Shown: piece after piece, positions 7,776 through 15,565 of the stretch | Position numbering within the stretch: position 1 is the stretch's first letter | Layout of the letters: every line of letters starts with the position of its first letter | Source of the DNA: CAZTHL01 sp964613585 | Lineage (GTDB): Bacteria > Pseudomonadota > Alphaproteobacteria > DSM-16000 > Inquilinaceae | Reading direction: 5' to 3' | Length of the DNA: 64,000 nucleotides | NCBI GenBank assembly: GCA_964613585.1 | Contig: CAZTHL010000005.1 | Location: 24,884-88,883, forward strand | Notes under the pieces: model-generated | Seen by the model: only the letters and a program-made list of their open reading frames with translations | Told to the model about the DNA's origin: nothing | Database searches by the model: none | Position numbers and translations under genes: made by a program

Positions 7776-8126
7776 CCCCCGCCGCCTGTCGGCGGGTCGG
7801 CGAGCAAGAGCCCGGGGATGAGCCATGTGGGGCGCATCGTGCCGTCGTGCGCGAGCTTACGGGCATTGGGACGGGCCTGCGCCCCGCGCTGCCCGGCACA
7901 TCATTCGTGCTTTAAGGGACAAGCCTCTCGCCGACGTTGCCGTGGCCGTGAGGCGATGGAGGAGCGGCGTGATCGCAGCCGAGGGGCGCCGACGACGCGT
8001 CAATCTCACCTCGGCGGTGCATCGAACGGGCACTGCCTCAGGCGGGCGCGGCATCAGGCGGGCGCGGCATCAGGCGGACGCGGGATAAACCAGGAAAAAT
8101 CCGGCGGCTGGCGCCACCGGGCACGA
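7776..8126. other. Intergenic between convergent phyR and nepR
   Basis: About 350 bases. Contains a perfect 7-bp GC stem-loop (cccgccg / cggcggg, 7778-7796) just after the phyR stop that may slow or end transcription although it lacks a T run, and a 16-bp tandem repeat, aggcgggcgcggcatc, in two and a half copies at 8040-8083. No gene seen. Confidence 0.5.
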
Positions 8127-8408
8127 TCAGGCGCCGCCCTTCTTTCCCGGCACGCCCTCGAGGTCACTGTCATTGGCCGGCTTGTCAGCCATCTCGTCGG
8201 CCACGTCCTCGGCGTCAGCCGGCTTCTGCCGCTCGCTGTCACGGATCCGGCGAATGATCTTGAGCATATCATCAGGCACCGGCTCATTGAGGATATGGTC
8301 GAAGGCATCCCGCAGCCGTCCGCGCACGATATCGTCGTCGCTCACCTGCTGGGCCCTTCTGCGTCGCGACTCGAGGTCGACGACCGTGCTGCCCGGATGT
8401 CGCTCCAT
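8127..8408 (-). CDS. nepR: NepR anti-sigma factor
   Basis: A 93-residue protein with the NepR signature at about residues 29-50, GRLRDAFDHILNEPVPDDML, the two-helix element that binds either EcfG or phosphorylated PhyR. The N-terminus is short and basic; the C-terminal tail (from about residue 58) is acidic and probably disordered. The ATG at 8408 has a GGGGGAG ribosome site. It is convergent with phyR and lies 5.6 kb from the sigma gene, unlike the usual nepR-ecfG operon. Its own GGAAC-N16-TGTT promoter about 45 bases upstream suggests negative feedback by EcfG. Confidence 0.9.
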   Translation of the reverse strand: MERHPGSTVVDLESRRRRAQQVSDDDIVRGRLRDAFDHILNEPVPDDMLKIIRRIRDSERQKPADAEDVADEMADKPANDSDLEGVPGKKGGA

Positions 8409-8451
8409 GAACCCGCTCCCCCGCCGGCCGTCCTGAAACTTAGCGGAACTC

Positions 8452-8476
8452 AACACCGTGTCCACGGTAATGTTCC
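8452..8476 (-). promoter_or_regulatory. EcfG-type promoter of nepR
   Basis: Reverse strand GGAAC (8476-8472), 16-base spacer, TGTT (8455-8452), giving a leader of about 40 bases to the ATG at 8408. A second GGAAC abuts it at 8481-8477. Confidence 0.6.
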
Positions 8477-8555
8477 GTTCCCTTCCAAAGAGTAGCAGTC
8501 GTCGCCACCGACGTGCCAGCCGACCGTGGCAGCAAGGTGCCATCCTGGCTACAAC

Positions 8556-8580
8556 GGAACCACCGCCGCGCCGTCCGGTT
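8556..8580 (+). promoter_or_regulatory. Candidate EcfG-type promoter of the PMP3-like gene
   Basis: GGAAC (8556-8560), 16-base spacer, GGTT (8577-8580), 36 bases before the ATG at 8616. It is divergent to the nepR promoter. Confidence 0.5.
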
Positions 8581-8615
8581 ATCGCCAGCCCGAGACCACT
8601 GCACGAAGGTTCGCC

Positions 8616-8813
8616 ATGTCAACCCAAGCCAACACGAAGCACGACAGCCTCTTCGGCGATCTGCTTAGGATCATTTTGGCCATTCTGCTGCCGCCGCTCG
8701 GTGTCTTTCTGGAGGTCGGCTTCGGCAAGCATTTCTGGCTCAACATCCTGTTGACGATCCTTGGCTACATCCCGGGCATCATTCATGCGGTCTGGGTGAT
8801 CGCCCGAAAATAG
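8616..8813 (+). CDS. PMP3/YqaE family stress membrane peptide (UPF0057)
   Basis: A 65-residue membrane peptide of the Pmp3 family. Two helices are visible, RIILAILLPPLGVFLEVGFG (about residues 18-37), which contains the family PPLGVFLE core, and LNILLTILGYIPGIIHAVWV (about 42-61). Members of the family stabilise the inner membrane under salt, cold or other stress in plants, yeast and bacteria. The start is supported by GAAGG seven bases upstream. It is transcribed divergently from nepR from a candidate EcfG promoter, consistent with a stress effector. Confidence 0.9.
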   Translation: MSTQANTKHDSLFGDLLRIILAILLPPLGVFLEVGFGKHFWLNILLTILGYIPGIIHAVWVIARK

Positions 8814-8832
8814 CGGCTGTCGCCACCTGGCA

Positions 8833-8978
8833 AGGCCCAAGTCACTGCCCAAGTCANNNNNNNNNNNNNNNNNNNNNNNNNNNNNNNNNNNNNNNNNNNN
8901 NNNNNNNNNNNNNNNNNNNNNNNNNNNNNNNNNNNNNNNNNNNNNNNNNNNNNNNNGCCCAAGTCACTGCCCAAGTCA
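8833..8978. repeat. 12-bp tandem repeat interrupted by assembly gap
   Basis: gcccaagtcact units flank a second N run; about two units are visible on each side. The array is intergenic, between the PMP3-like gene and the AI-2E family gene. True copy number unknown. Confidence 0.85.
8857..8956. other. Assembly gap of exactly 100 N
   Basis: Placeholder gap; both edges carry the same 12-bp repeat, so repeat collapse is the likely cause. Confidence 0.97.
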
Positions 8979-9019
8979 ACGACCAGGACGGCACAGCCAG
9001 GCCGACCGGAACCACCGCT

Positions 9020-10042
9020 ATGAAGACGCCGTGGCTCCTGTGGGGTGCCGTCCTCGCTTTCCTCCTGGGCCTGATCCTGGTCGCCGGGGATGTGCTGCTG
9101 CCCTTCTTCTTCGGCGGTGTCCTGGCCTACGCCTTCGACCCGTCGGTGCGATGGCTCGGCCGGCAGGGAATGCCGCGGGTCTTGGCCGCCTTGCTGATCA
9201 CCACCGCTGTCGTCCTCGCGCTGGCCGCCGGCATTGCCATCATCCTGCCCACCCTGGTCAACGACGTCGAGCGGCTGGTCGGGGCGCTTCCCGACCTGAT
9301 CAATCGGCTGCAGGCGACCCTGCGTCCGGTGCTCGGTCCCGCGGCAGAGACCCTGGGCCTGTCGGAGATCGATCCCCAATCGATCGCCGGTCCGGCCACG
9401 TCGGCGGTGCAGGGCGTCTTCGGCACGGTCATGGCCCTGCTGAACTCCGCGCTGCTGATCCTGCTTACGCCGGTCGCGATGTTCTTCTTCCTGAAGGACT
9501 GGGGGCGGGTGCTGCGGCGGCTGAACTCGCTGCTGCCCGACCGCTCGCGGCCGACGGTCGACCGGCTCGTCGGCAGGGCGCATCGCCAACTCGGCGGCTT
9601 CGTGCGCGGCGTCGGCCTGCTGTGTCTGAGCCAGGCCCTCATCCACACGGTGGGCCTGCTGCTGATCGGGCTAGACTTCGCCATCCTGATCGGCCTCATG
9701 ACCGGGCTGTCGGCGGCGGTGCCGGTCATCGGCAACCTGCTCATGTTCACGGTGGCGCTTTCCACCGCCATCGTGCAGTTCGACGCCCTGCTCCCTATCC
9801 TCCTGGTGGTCGCGCTCTACGGCGCCTCCCAATTTCTGGAGACCAGCGTGCTGTCGCCCTGGCTTGTGGGAGAGAGCGTGCACCTGCACCCGCTGTGGGT
9901 GATCTTCGCGCTGCTGATCGGCGGCAAGCTGTTCGGCGTCATGGGGGCCATCCTGGCGCTGCCGGCGGCGGCGGTACTTCAGGTGTTCGCCACCGCCGCC
10001 ATCGACGCCTACCAGAACAGCGACATCAAGGAGGAGGGGTAA
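9020..10042 (+). CDS. AI-2E family transporter (PerM-like membrane protein)
   Basis: Inner-membrane protein of 340 residues with about seven or eight helices. Two N-terminal helices (residues 5-35 and 55-80) precede a soluble helical stretch (VNDVERLVGALPDLINRLQATL), then helices at about 145-165, 205-235, 240-265, 275-295 and 300-330. This is the layout of the AI-2E/PerM family. The C-terminal LLIGGKLFGVMGAILALPAAAVLQV is typical of the family. Members export varied small molecules or ions (AI-2, Na+/H+); substrate here is unknown. It lies between stress genes, with the unfinished 12-bp repeat directly upstream. Confidence 0.88.
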   Translation: MKTPWLLWGAVLAFLLGLILVAGDVLLPFFFGGVLAYAFDPSVRWLGRQGMPRVLAALLITTAVVLALAAGIAIILPTLVNDVERLVGALPDLINRLQATLRPVLGPAAETLGLSEIDPQSIAGPATSAVQGVFGTVMALLNSALLILLTPVAMFFFLKDWGRVLRRLNSLLPDRSRPTVDRLVGRAHRQLGGFVRGVGLLCLSQALIHTVGLLLIGLDFAILIGLMTGLSAAVPVIGNLLMFTVALSTAIVQFDALLPILLVVALYGASQFLETSVLSPWLVGESVHLHPLWVIFALLIGGKLFGVMGAILALPAAAVLQVFATAAIDAYQNSDIKEEG

Positions 10043-10258
10043 AGGAGGACAGGTGTGGGCAGGCTCACCCTGCCGACCCGCGATCTCCCGAACCGAAAGG
10101 TATCCCTTCAAGGGGGCATCGGGACGTGCGCGTGGCGGCAGGGCGGCCCTTGGGCGACGGACCTCATCGTGATCAAATGCGGCCCGTCGCCGGCCCTGGT
10201 AACCGGCTGGGGTGATCGGCTGGGGTGATCGGCTGGCCGGGCAGGTCCCGGCGCGGCA

Positions 10259-10465
10259 CTACTGGTTGGTGGCGTCCTCAACCGCCTCGCCGGTCTCGTC
10301 GGCGGCCTCGCCGACCGCGTCGGTGCCTTCCTCGAACATCTCGCCCGTCTCCTCGCCGATATCGTCCTCGATAACCTCCTCGTCCTCGCAGCCGGTAAGC
10401 GGCGCGGCGGCAATGGCGGCCATGAAGGCGACGGCGAACGGCAGAGCGGAACGTTTGCGGGTCAT
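10259..10465 (-). CDS. Entericidin-like small lipoprotein (copy 2)
   Basis: A 68-residue lipoprotein. The signal sequence (RKRSALPFAVAFMAAIAAAP) ends in LTGC with the acylated Cys at residue 26. The mature part is very acidic with repeated (D/E)xxGEA-like steps (GEETGEMFEEGTDAVGEAAD), like an elongated EcnB. It shares the LTGCE lipobox region with the copy at 6404-6535 but is otherwise diverged. A perfect EcfG consensus promoter lies upstream, giving a leader of about 80 bases, so stress induction is the best-supported statement about it. Convergent with the AI-2E family gene. Confidence 0.82.
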   Translation of the reverse strand: MTRKRSALPFAVAFMAAIAAAPLTGCEDEEVIEDDIGEETGEMFEEGTDAVGEAADETGEAVEDATNQ

Positions 10466-10552
10466 GGCAGATGTCTCCCAGAGGCAAGAGTGGCTGTTAA
10501 GAGGAAGGCCGCGGTGGAGCAGGTAACGTCACGCGGCGAGACCTGCGCCGTC

Positions 10553-10577
10553 AACGTGCCATAAGAGGCCGGGTTCC
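10553..10577 (-). promoter_or_regulatory. EcfG-type promoter (perfect consensus) of entericidin-like gene 2
   Basis: Reverse strand GGAAC (10577-10573), 16-base spacer, CGTT (10556-10553), exact match to the known consensus. Confidence 0.75.
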
Positions 10578-11148
10578 CGTGCCTCTTCCGGCCCGACCGG
10601 ACCCGCGCCGAGCAGAAGCATTGGCTGAGGCCGTGTACGGCACAAGCGAAGCTTGAGCACGATCCCGGCAAGCCTGGAACGCATCCTCACCGCCGGCTCA
10701 GGTGTATTTAGGGACGGCGATGTGACAAGTATGGGAAAAACACCCGCTTCCACCGATTTTACAAATCTGGCCTTGGTTCCGACAGCACCCGTGCCTCAAT
10801 GGCACCGCGTGCGGCGGCCGTGGTCCAAGCCGGAAGCGGCCGCAATGCTTCGTTCAGGCAATATCCGCTTCCGGCGCGCCGGGACCGCAGCAGGCCGACC
10901 ACCGGCGAGCCGACGCGTTGACCCGTCGCCTCGGCTTGGGGCGTGGCCGCCAACCCTCGGCCGCCCGGGCGCGCCGTCGCGCGCCAACTGGGTGACGCTG
11001 TCGACTCGCGGGCATGAGGGGCGAGACGCGTCGACGGCAGCAGGTGGGCGACCACGTGCGCGGTGGCCCTGCCGATTTGAGCGCGAAACCCGCGATGACC
11101 GCCGTGTCACCACCGACCTAAGGCCGGCCCGGGGCGGCGCGCGCCGGC
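10578..11148. other. Intergenic, repeat remnant only
   Basis: About 570 bases between the lipoprotein promoter and tRNA-Glu. The segment 10905-10985 resembles the reverse complement of repeat family A (see 25535-25650). Open frames are Arg/Ala/Pro rich without motifs. Confidence 0.45.
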
Positions 11149-11224
11149 TGGCGTCCCCAAGGGGATTCGAACCCCTGTTGCCGCCGTGAGAGGGCGGTGT
11201 CCTGGGCCTCTAGACGATGGGGAC
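11149..11224 (-). tRNA. tRNA-Glu (anticodon CTC)
   Basis: Reverse strand folds as a complete 76-nt cloverleaf including the encoded CCA. The acceptor stem GTCCCCA pairs with TGGGGAC, the anticodon stem-loop is CCGCC-CTCTCAC-GGCGG with anticodon CTC, and the T arm is GGGG-TTCGAAT-CCCC. The strong similarity to E. coli tRNA-Glu apart from the wobble base (CTC rather than TTC) supports Glu. Confidence 0.95.
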
Positions 11225-11387
11225 CCTTGAGCCGGAAACGGTGGCGGCGGCTCGCCGACAAGCCCCGCATTTAGGCAAAGCCGCCGCCGCTGGCAACCCC
11301 CCAGAGCCATTCTGCCTGGGCTGCCGGCGCCGAGGCGTGTCCGTTGAGTCGCGAATGGCCCGCATGATCGCTGCCGGCGCGCGCCGC

Positions 11388-12365
11388 CTATTCCGAGGCC
11401 AGCTGGTGGTCGAGCCGCTCGTCGAGGAGCCCGGCCGGCTCCTGGTGGATCACCACCTGCGCCGCGGGGAATGCCGCCGTCACCGCGCCCTCGACCGCGT
11501 CGGTGATCTCGTGCGCGCGCCACAAGGGAAGGCTACCGTCAAGCTCGAGATGAAACTCGATGAACTCGCCCAGGCTCGAGCCGCGAGTGCGCAGGTCGTG
11601 CAGCCCGCGCACCGACGGATGCCGCAGCACCACCGCCTCGACCCGGTCCCGATACTCGTCGGGCATCTCCCGATCCATCAGCGTCCGCACCGCGTCCAGG
11701 CCGATCCGCCGGGCGTTCCACAGCAGGTAGGCGGCGATGCCGAGACCGGCGACCTGGTCGACCCAGACGATGCCCGTCCAGTGGACCATCCCCAGGGCCA
11801 CGATCACCGAGACCGCGGCCAGCAGATCGCCGGTGTAATGCAGCCGGTCGGCGGCGATGGCCTGGGAGCCGGAAAGCCGGATCACGCGCTGCTGGAACAC
11901 CACGAGGCCCGCCGTCAGGACGATCGACAGCACCATGGCGGCGACACCGAGCCAGGGCGCCTGGATCGGCTGCGGATCGATCAGCCGGCGCGCTGCGTCG
12001 ACGATGATGAACAGGCCGGAGCCGGCGATGAACGCCGCCTGCGCCAAGGCGCTCAGCGCCTCCGCCTTGCCATGACCGAAACGGTGCGACACCGTCGGCG
12101 GCCGCAGCGCCAGGCGCACCGAAACGAGGGTGATCAGCGAGGCGGCGATGTCCGCCAAGCTGTCGACCAGGGAGGAGAGCACCGCCACCGAGCCGGTGAC
12201 CAGCGCCGCCGACAGCTTGGTCACGGCCAGAAGGCCGGCCACGGTCACGCTGGCCAGGGCCGCGCGACGGCGCCAGCGGCCGGCCTCCTCCGACCAGCCG
12301 TCGCCGCTTGTGGCCGCGAGGCGATGCTCGTAGGCGAAATCCGATGCCGGCCGACGCCCCGTCAT
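11388..12365 (-). CDS. Cation diffusion facilitator (CDF) family transporter
   Basis: Divalent metal/proton antiporter of 325 residues, FieF/ZitB-like. Six membrane helices fit the first 210 residues. The metal site of helix 2 is SLVDSLADIAAS (about residues 66-77) and that of helix 5 is DRLHYTGDLLAA, i.e. HxxxD with a preceding Asp. The short His run before helix 3 is FGHGKAEAL. The C-terminal cytoplasmic domain (about 215-320) has the family HDLRTR segment and a metal-binding style FHLELD. Zn, Fe or Mn are all possible. No regulator adjoins it; tRNA-Glu is 160 bases downstream on the same strand. Confidence 0.9.
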   Translation of the reverse strand: MTGRRPASDFAYEHRLAATSGDGWSEEAGRWRRRAALASVTVAGLLAVTKLSAALVTGSVAVLSSLVDSLADIAASLITLVSVRLALRPPTVSHRFGHGKAEALSALAQAAFIAGSGLFIIVDAARRLIDPQPIQAPWLGVAAMVLSIVLTAGLVVFQQRVIRLSGSQAIAADRLHYTGDLLAAVSVIVALGMVHWTGIVWVDQVAGLGIAAYLLWNARRIGLDAVRTLMDREMPDEYRDRVEAVVLRHPSVRGLHDLRTRGSSLGEFIEFHLELDGSLPLWRAHEITDAVEGAVTAAFPAAQVVIHQEPAGLLDERLDHQLASE

Positions 12366-12421
12366 GGTCGCCGCTCCTCACATGATTCCTGGATGATGCT
12401 GCAGCCGGCCGGACATTGTCA

Positions 12422-12515
12422 TGCCGCCGAGCCAAAGAGATGGTTCGTCGGCTCGGCTTGGGGGCGCGCCCGCCGACCCTGACGCCGCCCGTGCGCGCCG
12501 TCGCGAGCCCATGGT
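12422..12515 (-). repeat. Dispersed repeat family A, reverse copy
   Basis: Close reverse complement of the element at 25535-25650, with the core inverted repeat ccgagcc...ggctcgg. It lies between the CDF gene and the histidine kinase gene. Confidence 0.75.
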
Positions 12516-12605
12516 CGAAGCCATCGGCTTGCTGGTATCAGACAGTGAACAGGTGTTCAAATCTTGAAGACAATGATCCGGGCGCCCGCGGCATCCCGGC
12601 CGCCG

Positions 12606-14042
12606 TCAGCCGGGCAGGCGCATGCCGAAGGTGGTGCCCTGCGCGCCCGTGTCGACCAGCCGAAGCTCGCCGCGATGAGCCTCCAGGATCTCTCGGGAGA
12701 TGGCGAGGCCGAGGCCGGTGCCGCCGGGGCGGGCGCTGCCGGCGAATGGCTTGAACAGGTGCTCGCGCGCCCGCGGCGGCAGGCCTGGTCCGTTGTCGGC
12801 GACGGACACGGCGATGCCGTCCGGCTCCTGCGCGGCCGACACGGTGACCCGGCTGGCTCCGGACTGGAAGGCGTTGCGGCCGAGGTTGACGAGGACCCGG
12901 CGCAGTTGCTCCCGATCGGCGTGCACCGCGAGGTCGGTCGGCACGCTGTTGATCCAGCGCGATTCGCCGTTGTGAACGACCGACACGTCGGTCTCCACGG
13001 CGGCGACCAGCTCGTGCAGGTTCACCTCGGCCAGCTGCAACGGCGGCTCGCTGTCCCGGGTGTAGGCGAGCGTGCGCTGGCACAGCTCCGTGGCCCGGTC
13101 GATCGCCTCGAACAGCTGGGTCGCGGTCCGCTGCACCTCCGGATTGTCGCTCATGGCGAGCCGCTCGGACACCAGGGAGGCGGTGGCCAGGATGTTGCGC
13201 AGGTCGTGGTTGATCTTGGTGACGGCGGTGCCCAGGGCGGCCAGGCGGTCGCGCTGCTTGAGCGCCGCGCGGATCGCGCTTTGCATGTGATGCAGCTCGC
13301 GCTGCGCGACCCCCACCTCGTCGCCGCGCCCGCTGGGCACGATGATGGTGCCGGCATCGTCGGGGTTCTCCCGGAACGCCACCATCTTCTCGGTGAAGCG
13401 GGTGAGCGGGCGGACGGTCAGCCAGTGCAGCGCGGCAAACACGAGCGTCGCCGTGATCAGGGAGATGACCACGGACAGCGCGAGGATCCGCCAGGAGAAG
13501 TCAACCATGGCCTTATGCAGCTCGGCCTCGTCCATGATCAGCAGGACGTAGGCGGAGCTCTCGCGCGGCGACGGCCCCTCGACACGCAGCACCCGGTCGC
13601 CGCCGTTGAGCAGGGTGTCGAAGCCGTCGGCAATGACCTCGAGCACCTTGCGCTCACCCAGGTCGACGAAGATGTCCGGCTCGGGCGGGACCAGGTCGCC
13701 CAGGATATAGGTGCGCTGCTCCCGCGGCCGGCGCAGGTCGATCATGTAGGCGCCGACGCTGTCGAGCAACTCCTGCTCCAGGGCGTCGGTGACCATGGCG
13801 TCGGGGGCGGCCACGACGGACAGGGCCGCCAGATGCCCCTCGGCCAGCTTGTCCATGAGGAACACCAGGCGGAAGCGGGCGATCGAGGGCGTGTAGATGA
13901 GCACCTCGGCCAGCATGACGAACAGCACCGTCATGACCAGCAGGCGTGCGGACAGGCTTCGGCTCAGCGATCCCAGGCTCATCACCATGTCCCGCGGGCC
14001 GACCCGCAGGTCGACCGCCAGGCTGCGACCGGGGTTCGTCAT
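12606..14042 (-). CDS. Orphan sensor histidine kinase with HAMP domain
   Basis: Membrane sensor kinase of 478 residues. Membrane helices at about residues 32-52 and 185-210 enclose a periplasmic sensor of about 130 residues. HAMP follows (about 212-265), then a HisKA-like domain with the phospho-acceptor in AVTKINHDLRNILATASLV (about residue 290), and HATPase_c (NLGRNAFQSGA, VADNGPGLP, GGTGLGLAIS). The region H-D-L-R-N is a recognised variant of the H box. No response regulator is adjacent, so its partner is elsewhere. The first ATG gives an unusual 27-residue basic leader; a start at residue 19 or 21 is also possible. Confidence 0.87.
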   Translation of the reverse strand: MTNPGRSLAVDLRVGPRDMVMSLGSLSRSLSARLLVMTVLFVMLAEVLIYTPSIARFRLVFLMDKLAEGHLAALSVVAAPDAMVTDALEQELLDSVGAYMIDLRRPREQRTYILGDLVPPEPDIFVDLGERKVLEVIADGFDTLLNGGDRVLRVEGPSPRESSAYVLLIMDEAELHKAMVDFSWRILALSVVISLITATLVFAALHWLTVRPLTRFTEKMVAFRENPDDAGTIIVPSGRGDEVGVAQRELHHMQSAIRAALKQRDRLAALGTAVTKINHDLRNILATASLVSERLAMSDNPEVQRTATQLFEAIDRATELCQRTLAYTRDSEPPLQLAEVNLHELVAAVETDVSVVHNGESRWINSVPTDLAVHADREQLRRVLVNLGRNAFQSGASRVTVSAAQEPDGIAVSVADNGPGLPPRAREHLFKPFAGSARPGGTGLGLAISREILEAHRGELRLVDTGAQGTTFGMRLPG

Positions 14043-14110
14043 AGCATATCCGGCCCGGCTCGATGGGGCCGGCCGCGCCGGTCCCGGGATATTTCCCGGG
14101 GTCGGAAGGG

Positions 14111-15562
14111 TCAGCCGAAGCGGCCCAGGAAGCGCACGATCCTGCGTGTGCGCTCGCTGAACAGCGTGGGCGTATAGTATGCGCCGCCGGCCCGCTTGCT
14201 GACCTCTCCCAAGGTGGGATAGGGCGCGATCAGATTGGCCATGGCGCCGATCTTCAATCCCTGGGCGATTGCCAGCACCCAGGTCAGGATCAGCTCGCCG
14301 GCGTGCGGACCGACCAGGGTGGCGCCGAGGATCCGGCCCCGCCGGGTGACGATGATCTTCGCCAGCCCCTCCGCCTCCGCCTCCGCCTGGGCCCGGTCGT
14401 TCTCGTGGAAGCCCCAGCGAAGGATGCGAACCTCGCCGTGGCGCTCGCGCGCCTGCGCCTCGTTCAGCCCGACATGGGCCAGCTCGGGGTCGGTGTAGGT
14501 GACCCAGGGCAGGGCGTCGGCGCGCTGCCTGGAGGGCAGGCGGAACAGCGCGTTCTTGATCACCACACCGGCCTGATAGCCGGCCATGTGGGTGAACTGG
14601 TAGCCGCCGGTGACGTCGCCGAGGGCGTAGATCCGCTTGTTGGAGGTGCGCAGCCGGTCGTCGACCTCGATGCCGCGCTCCGAATAGGCGATCCCGGCCC
14701 GCTCGAGATCCATGCCGTCCACCGTCGGCCGCCGTCCCGTCGCGATCAGCAGGTCGCTGCCGACGATCCGGGCCTCGCCCTCGTCGCTTCCGAGCACGAC
14801 CGCCAGGCCGTTGCCCTCCCGCTCGATCCGGCGCACCTCGACCTGCTCCCGCAGGTCGACCCCCTCGCGCCCCAGCGCACGGCGGACGATCTCGACCAGC
14901 TCCGGATCGTCCTTCGGCAGGATGGCGCGCCGCTCGAGCACGGTGACCCGGCTGCCCAGCCGCCGATGCGCCTGAGCCATCTCGATGCCGATCGGACCGC
15001 CCCCGAGGACGATGAGATGCTCGGGCTGGGCGCGCTTGTCGAACAGGGTCTCGTTGGTGAGGTACGGCACCTGATCGAGGCCCGGCAGGTCCGGGATGCG
15101 CGGCCCGGAGCCGGTGGCCACCACGAAGCGGCGGGCGCGCACCTCCGTCGGACCGGCCTGCAGGCGGTCGGGGCCGGTGAAGCGGGCATGCTCGCGCAGC
15201 ACGGTGACGCCGAAACCCTCGAACCGCTCCTGGCTGTCCATCGGCGCGATGGCCTCGATGACGCCGTGGACATGGGCGTGCACCCGGGCGAAGTCGATGT
15301 CCGGCTCGTGCCCGTCGACACCGAAGCGCCCGGCCCGCCGGACCGTGTGCGCGGCGCGGGCGGCGGCGATCAGCGCCTTCGACGGCACGCAGCCGTAGTT
15401 GAGGCAGTCGCCGCCCATGCGCCCCCGCTCGATGAGCACGGTCTCGGCCCCCATCTGCGAGGCGCCGGCGGCGACGCTGAGGCCGCCGGAGCCGGCGCCG
15501 ATGACGCAGAGGTCGGCCCGGATCCGTGCCGGCGGGGAGTCGGAGCCGTCAACGCCGGCCAT
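14111..15562 (-). CDS. FAD-dependent disulfide oxidoreductase (mercuric reductase/dihydrolipoyl dehydrogenase-like)
   Basis: Flavoprotein of 483 residues. The FAD-binding GAGSGGLSVA is at about residue 22 and the redox-active disulfide is GGDCLNYGCVPSK at about 50. The NAD(P) site is GGGPIGIEMA at about 190 and the second FAD motif IYALGDV is at about 310. In dihydrolipoyl dehydrogenase the C-terminal active-site motif is HPT...E; here it reads APYPTLGEV, so the catalytic His is Tyr while the Glu remains. That marks a separate subfamily often placed beside TVP38/TMEM64 proteins, as here (stop of the upstream gene three bases away). The physiological substrate is unknown; I would not call it Lpd or MerA. 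Confidence 0.85.
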   Translation of the reverse strand: MAGVDGSDSPPARIRADLCVIGAGSGGLSVAAGASQMGAETVLIERGRMGGDCLNYGCVPSKALIAAARAAHTVRRAGRFGVDGHEPDIDFARVHAHVHGVIEAIAPMDSQERFEGFGVTVLREHARFTGPDRLQAGPTEVRARRFVVATGSGPRIPDLPGLDQVPYLTNETLFDKRAQPEHLIVLGGGPIGIEMAQAHRRLGSRVTVLERRAILPKDDPELVEIVRRALGREGVDLREQVEVRRIEREGNGLAVVLGSDEGEARIVGSDLLIATGRRPTVDGMDLERAGIAYSERGIEVDDRLRTSNKRIYALGDVTGGYQFTHMAGYQAGVVIKNALFRLPSRQRADALPWVTYTDPELAHVGLNEAQARERHGEVRILRWGFHENDRAQAEAEAEGLAKIIVTRRGRILGATLVGPHAGELILTWVLAIAQGLKIGAMANLIAPYPTLGEVSKRAGGAYYTPTLFSERTRRIVRFLGRFG

Positions 15563-15565
15563 GCG

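Noticed and set aside
7778..7796. Intrinsic terminator after phyR
   Set aside because: The hairpin is strong but lacks a T run, so it is described only as a stem-loop in the intergenic entry.
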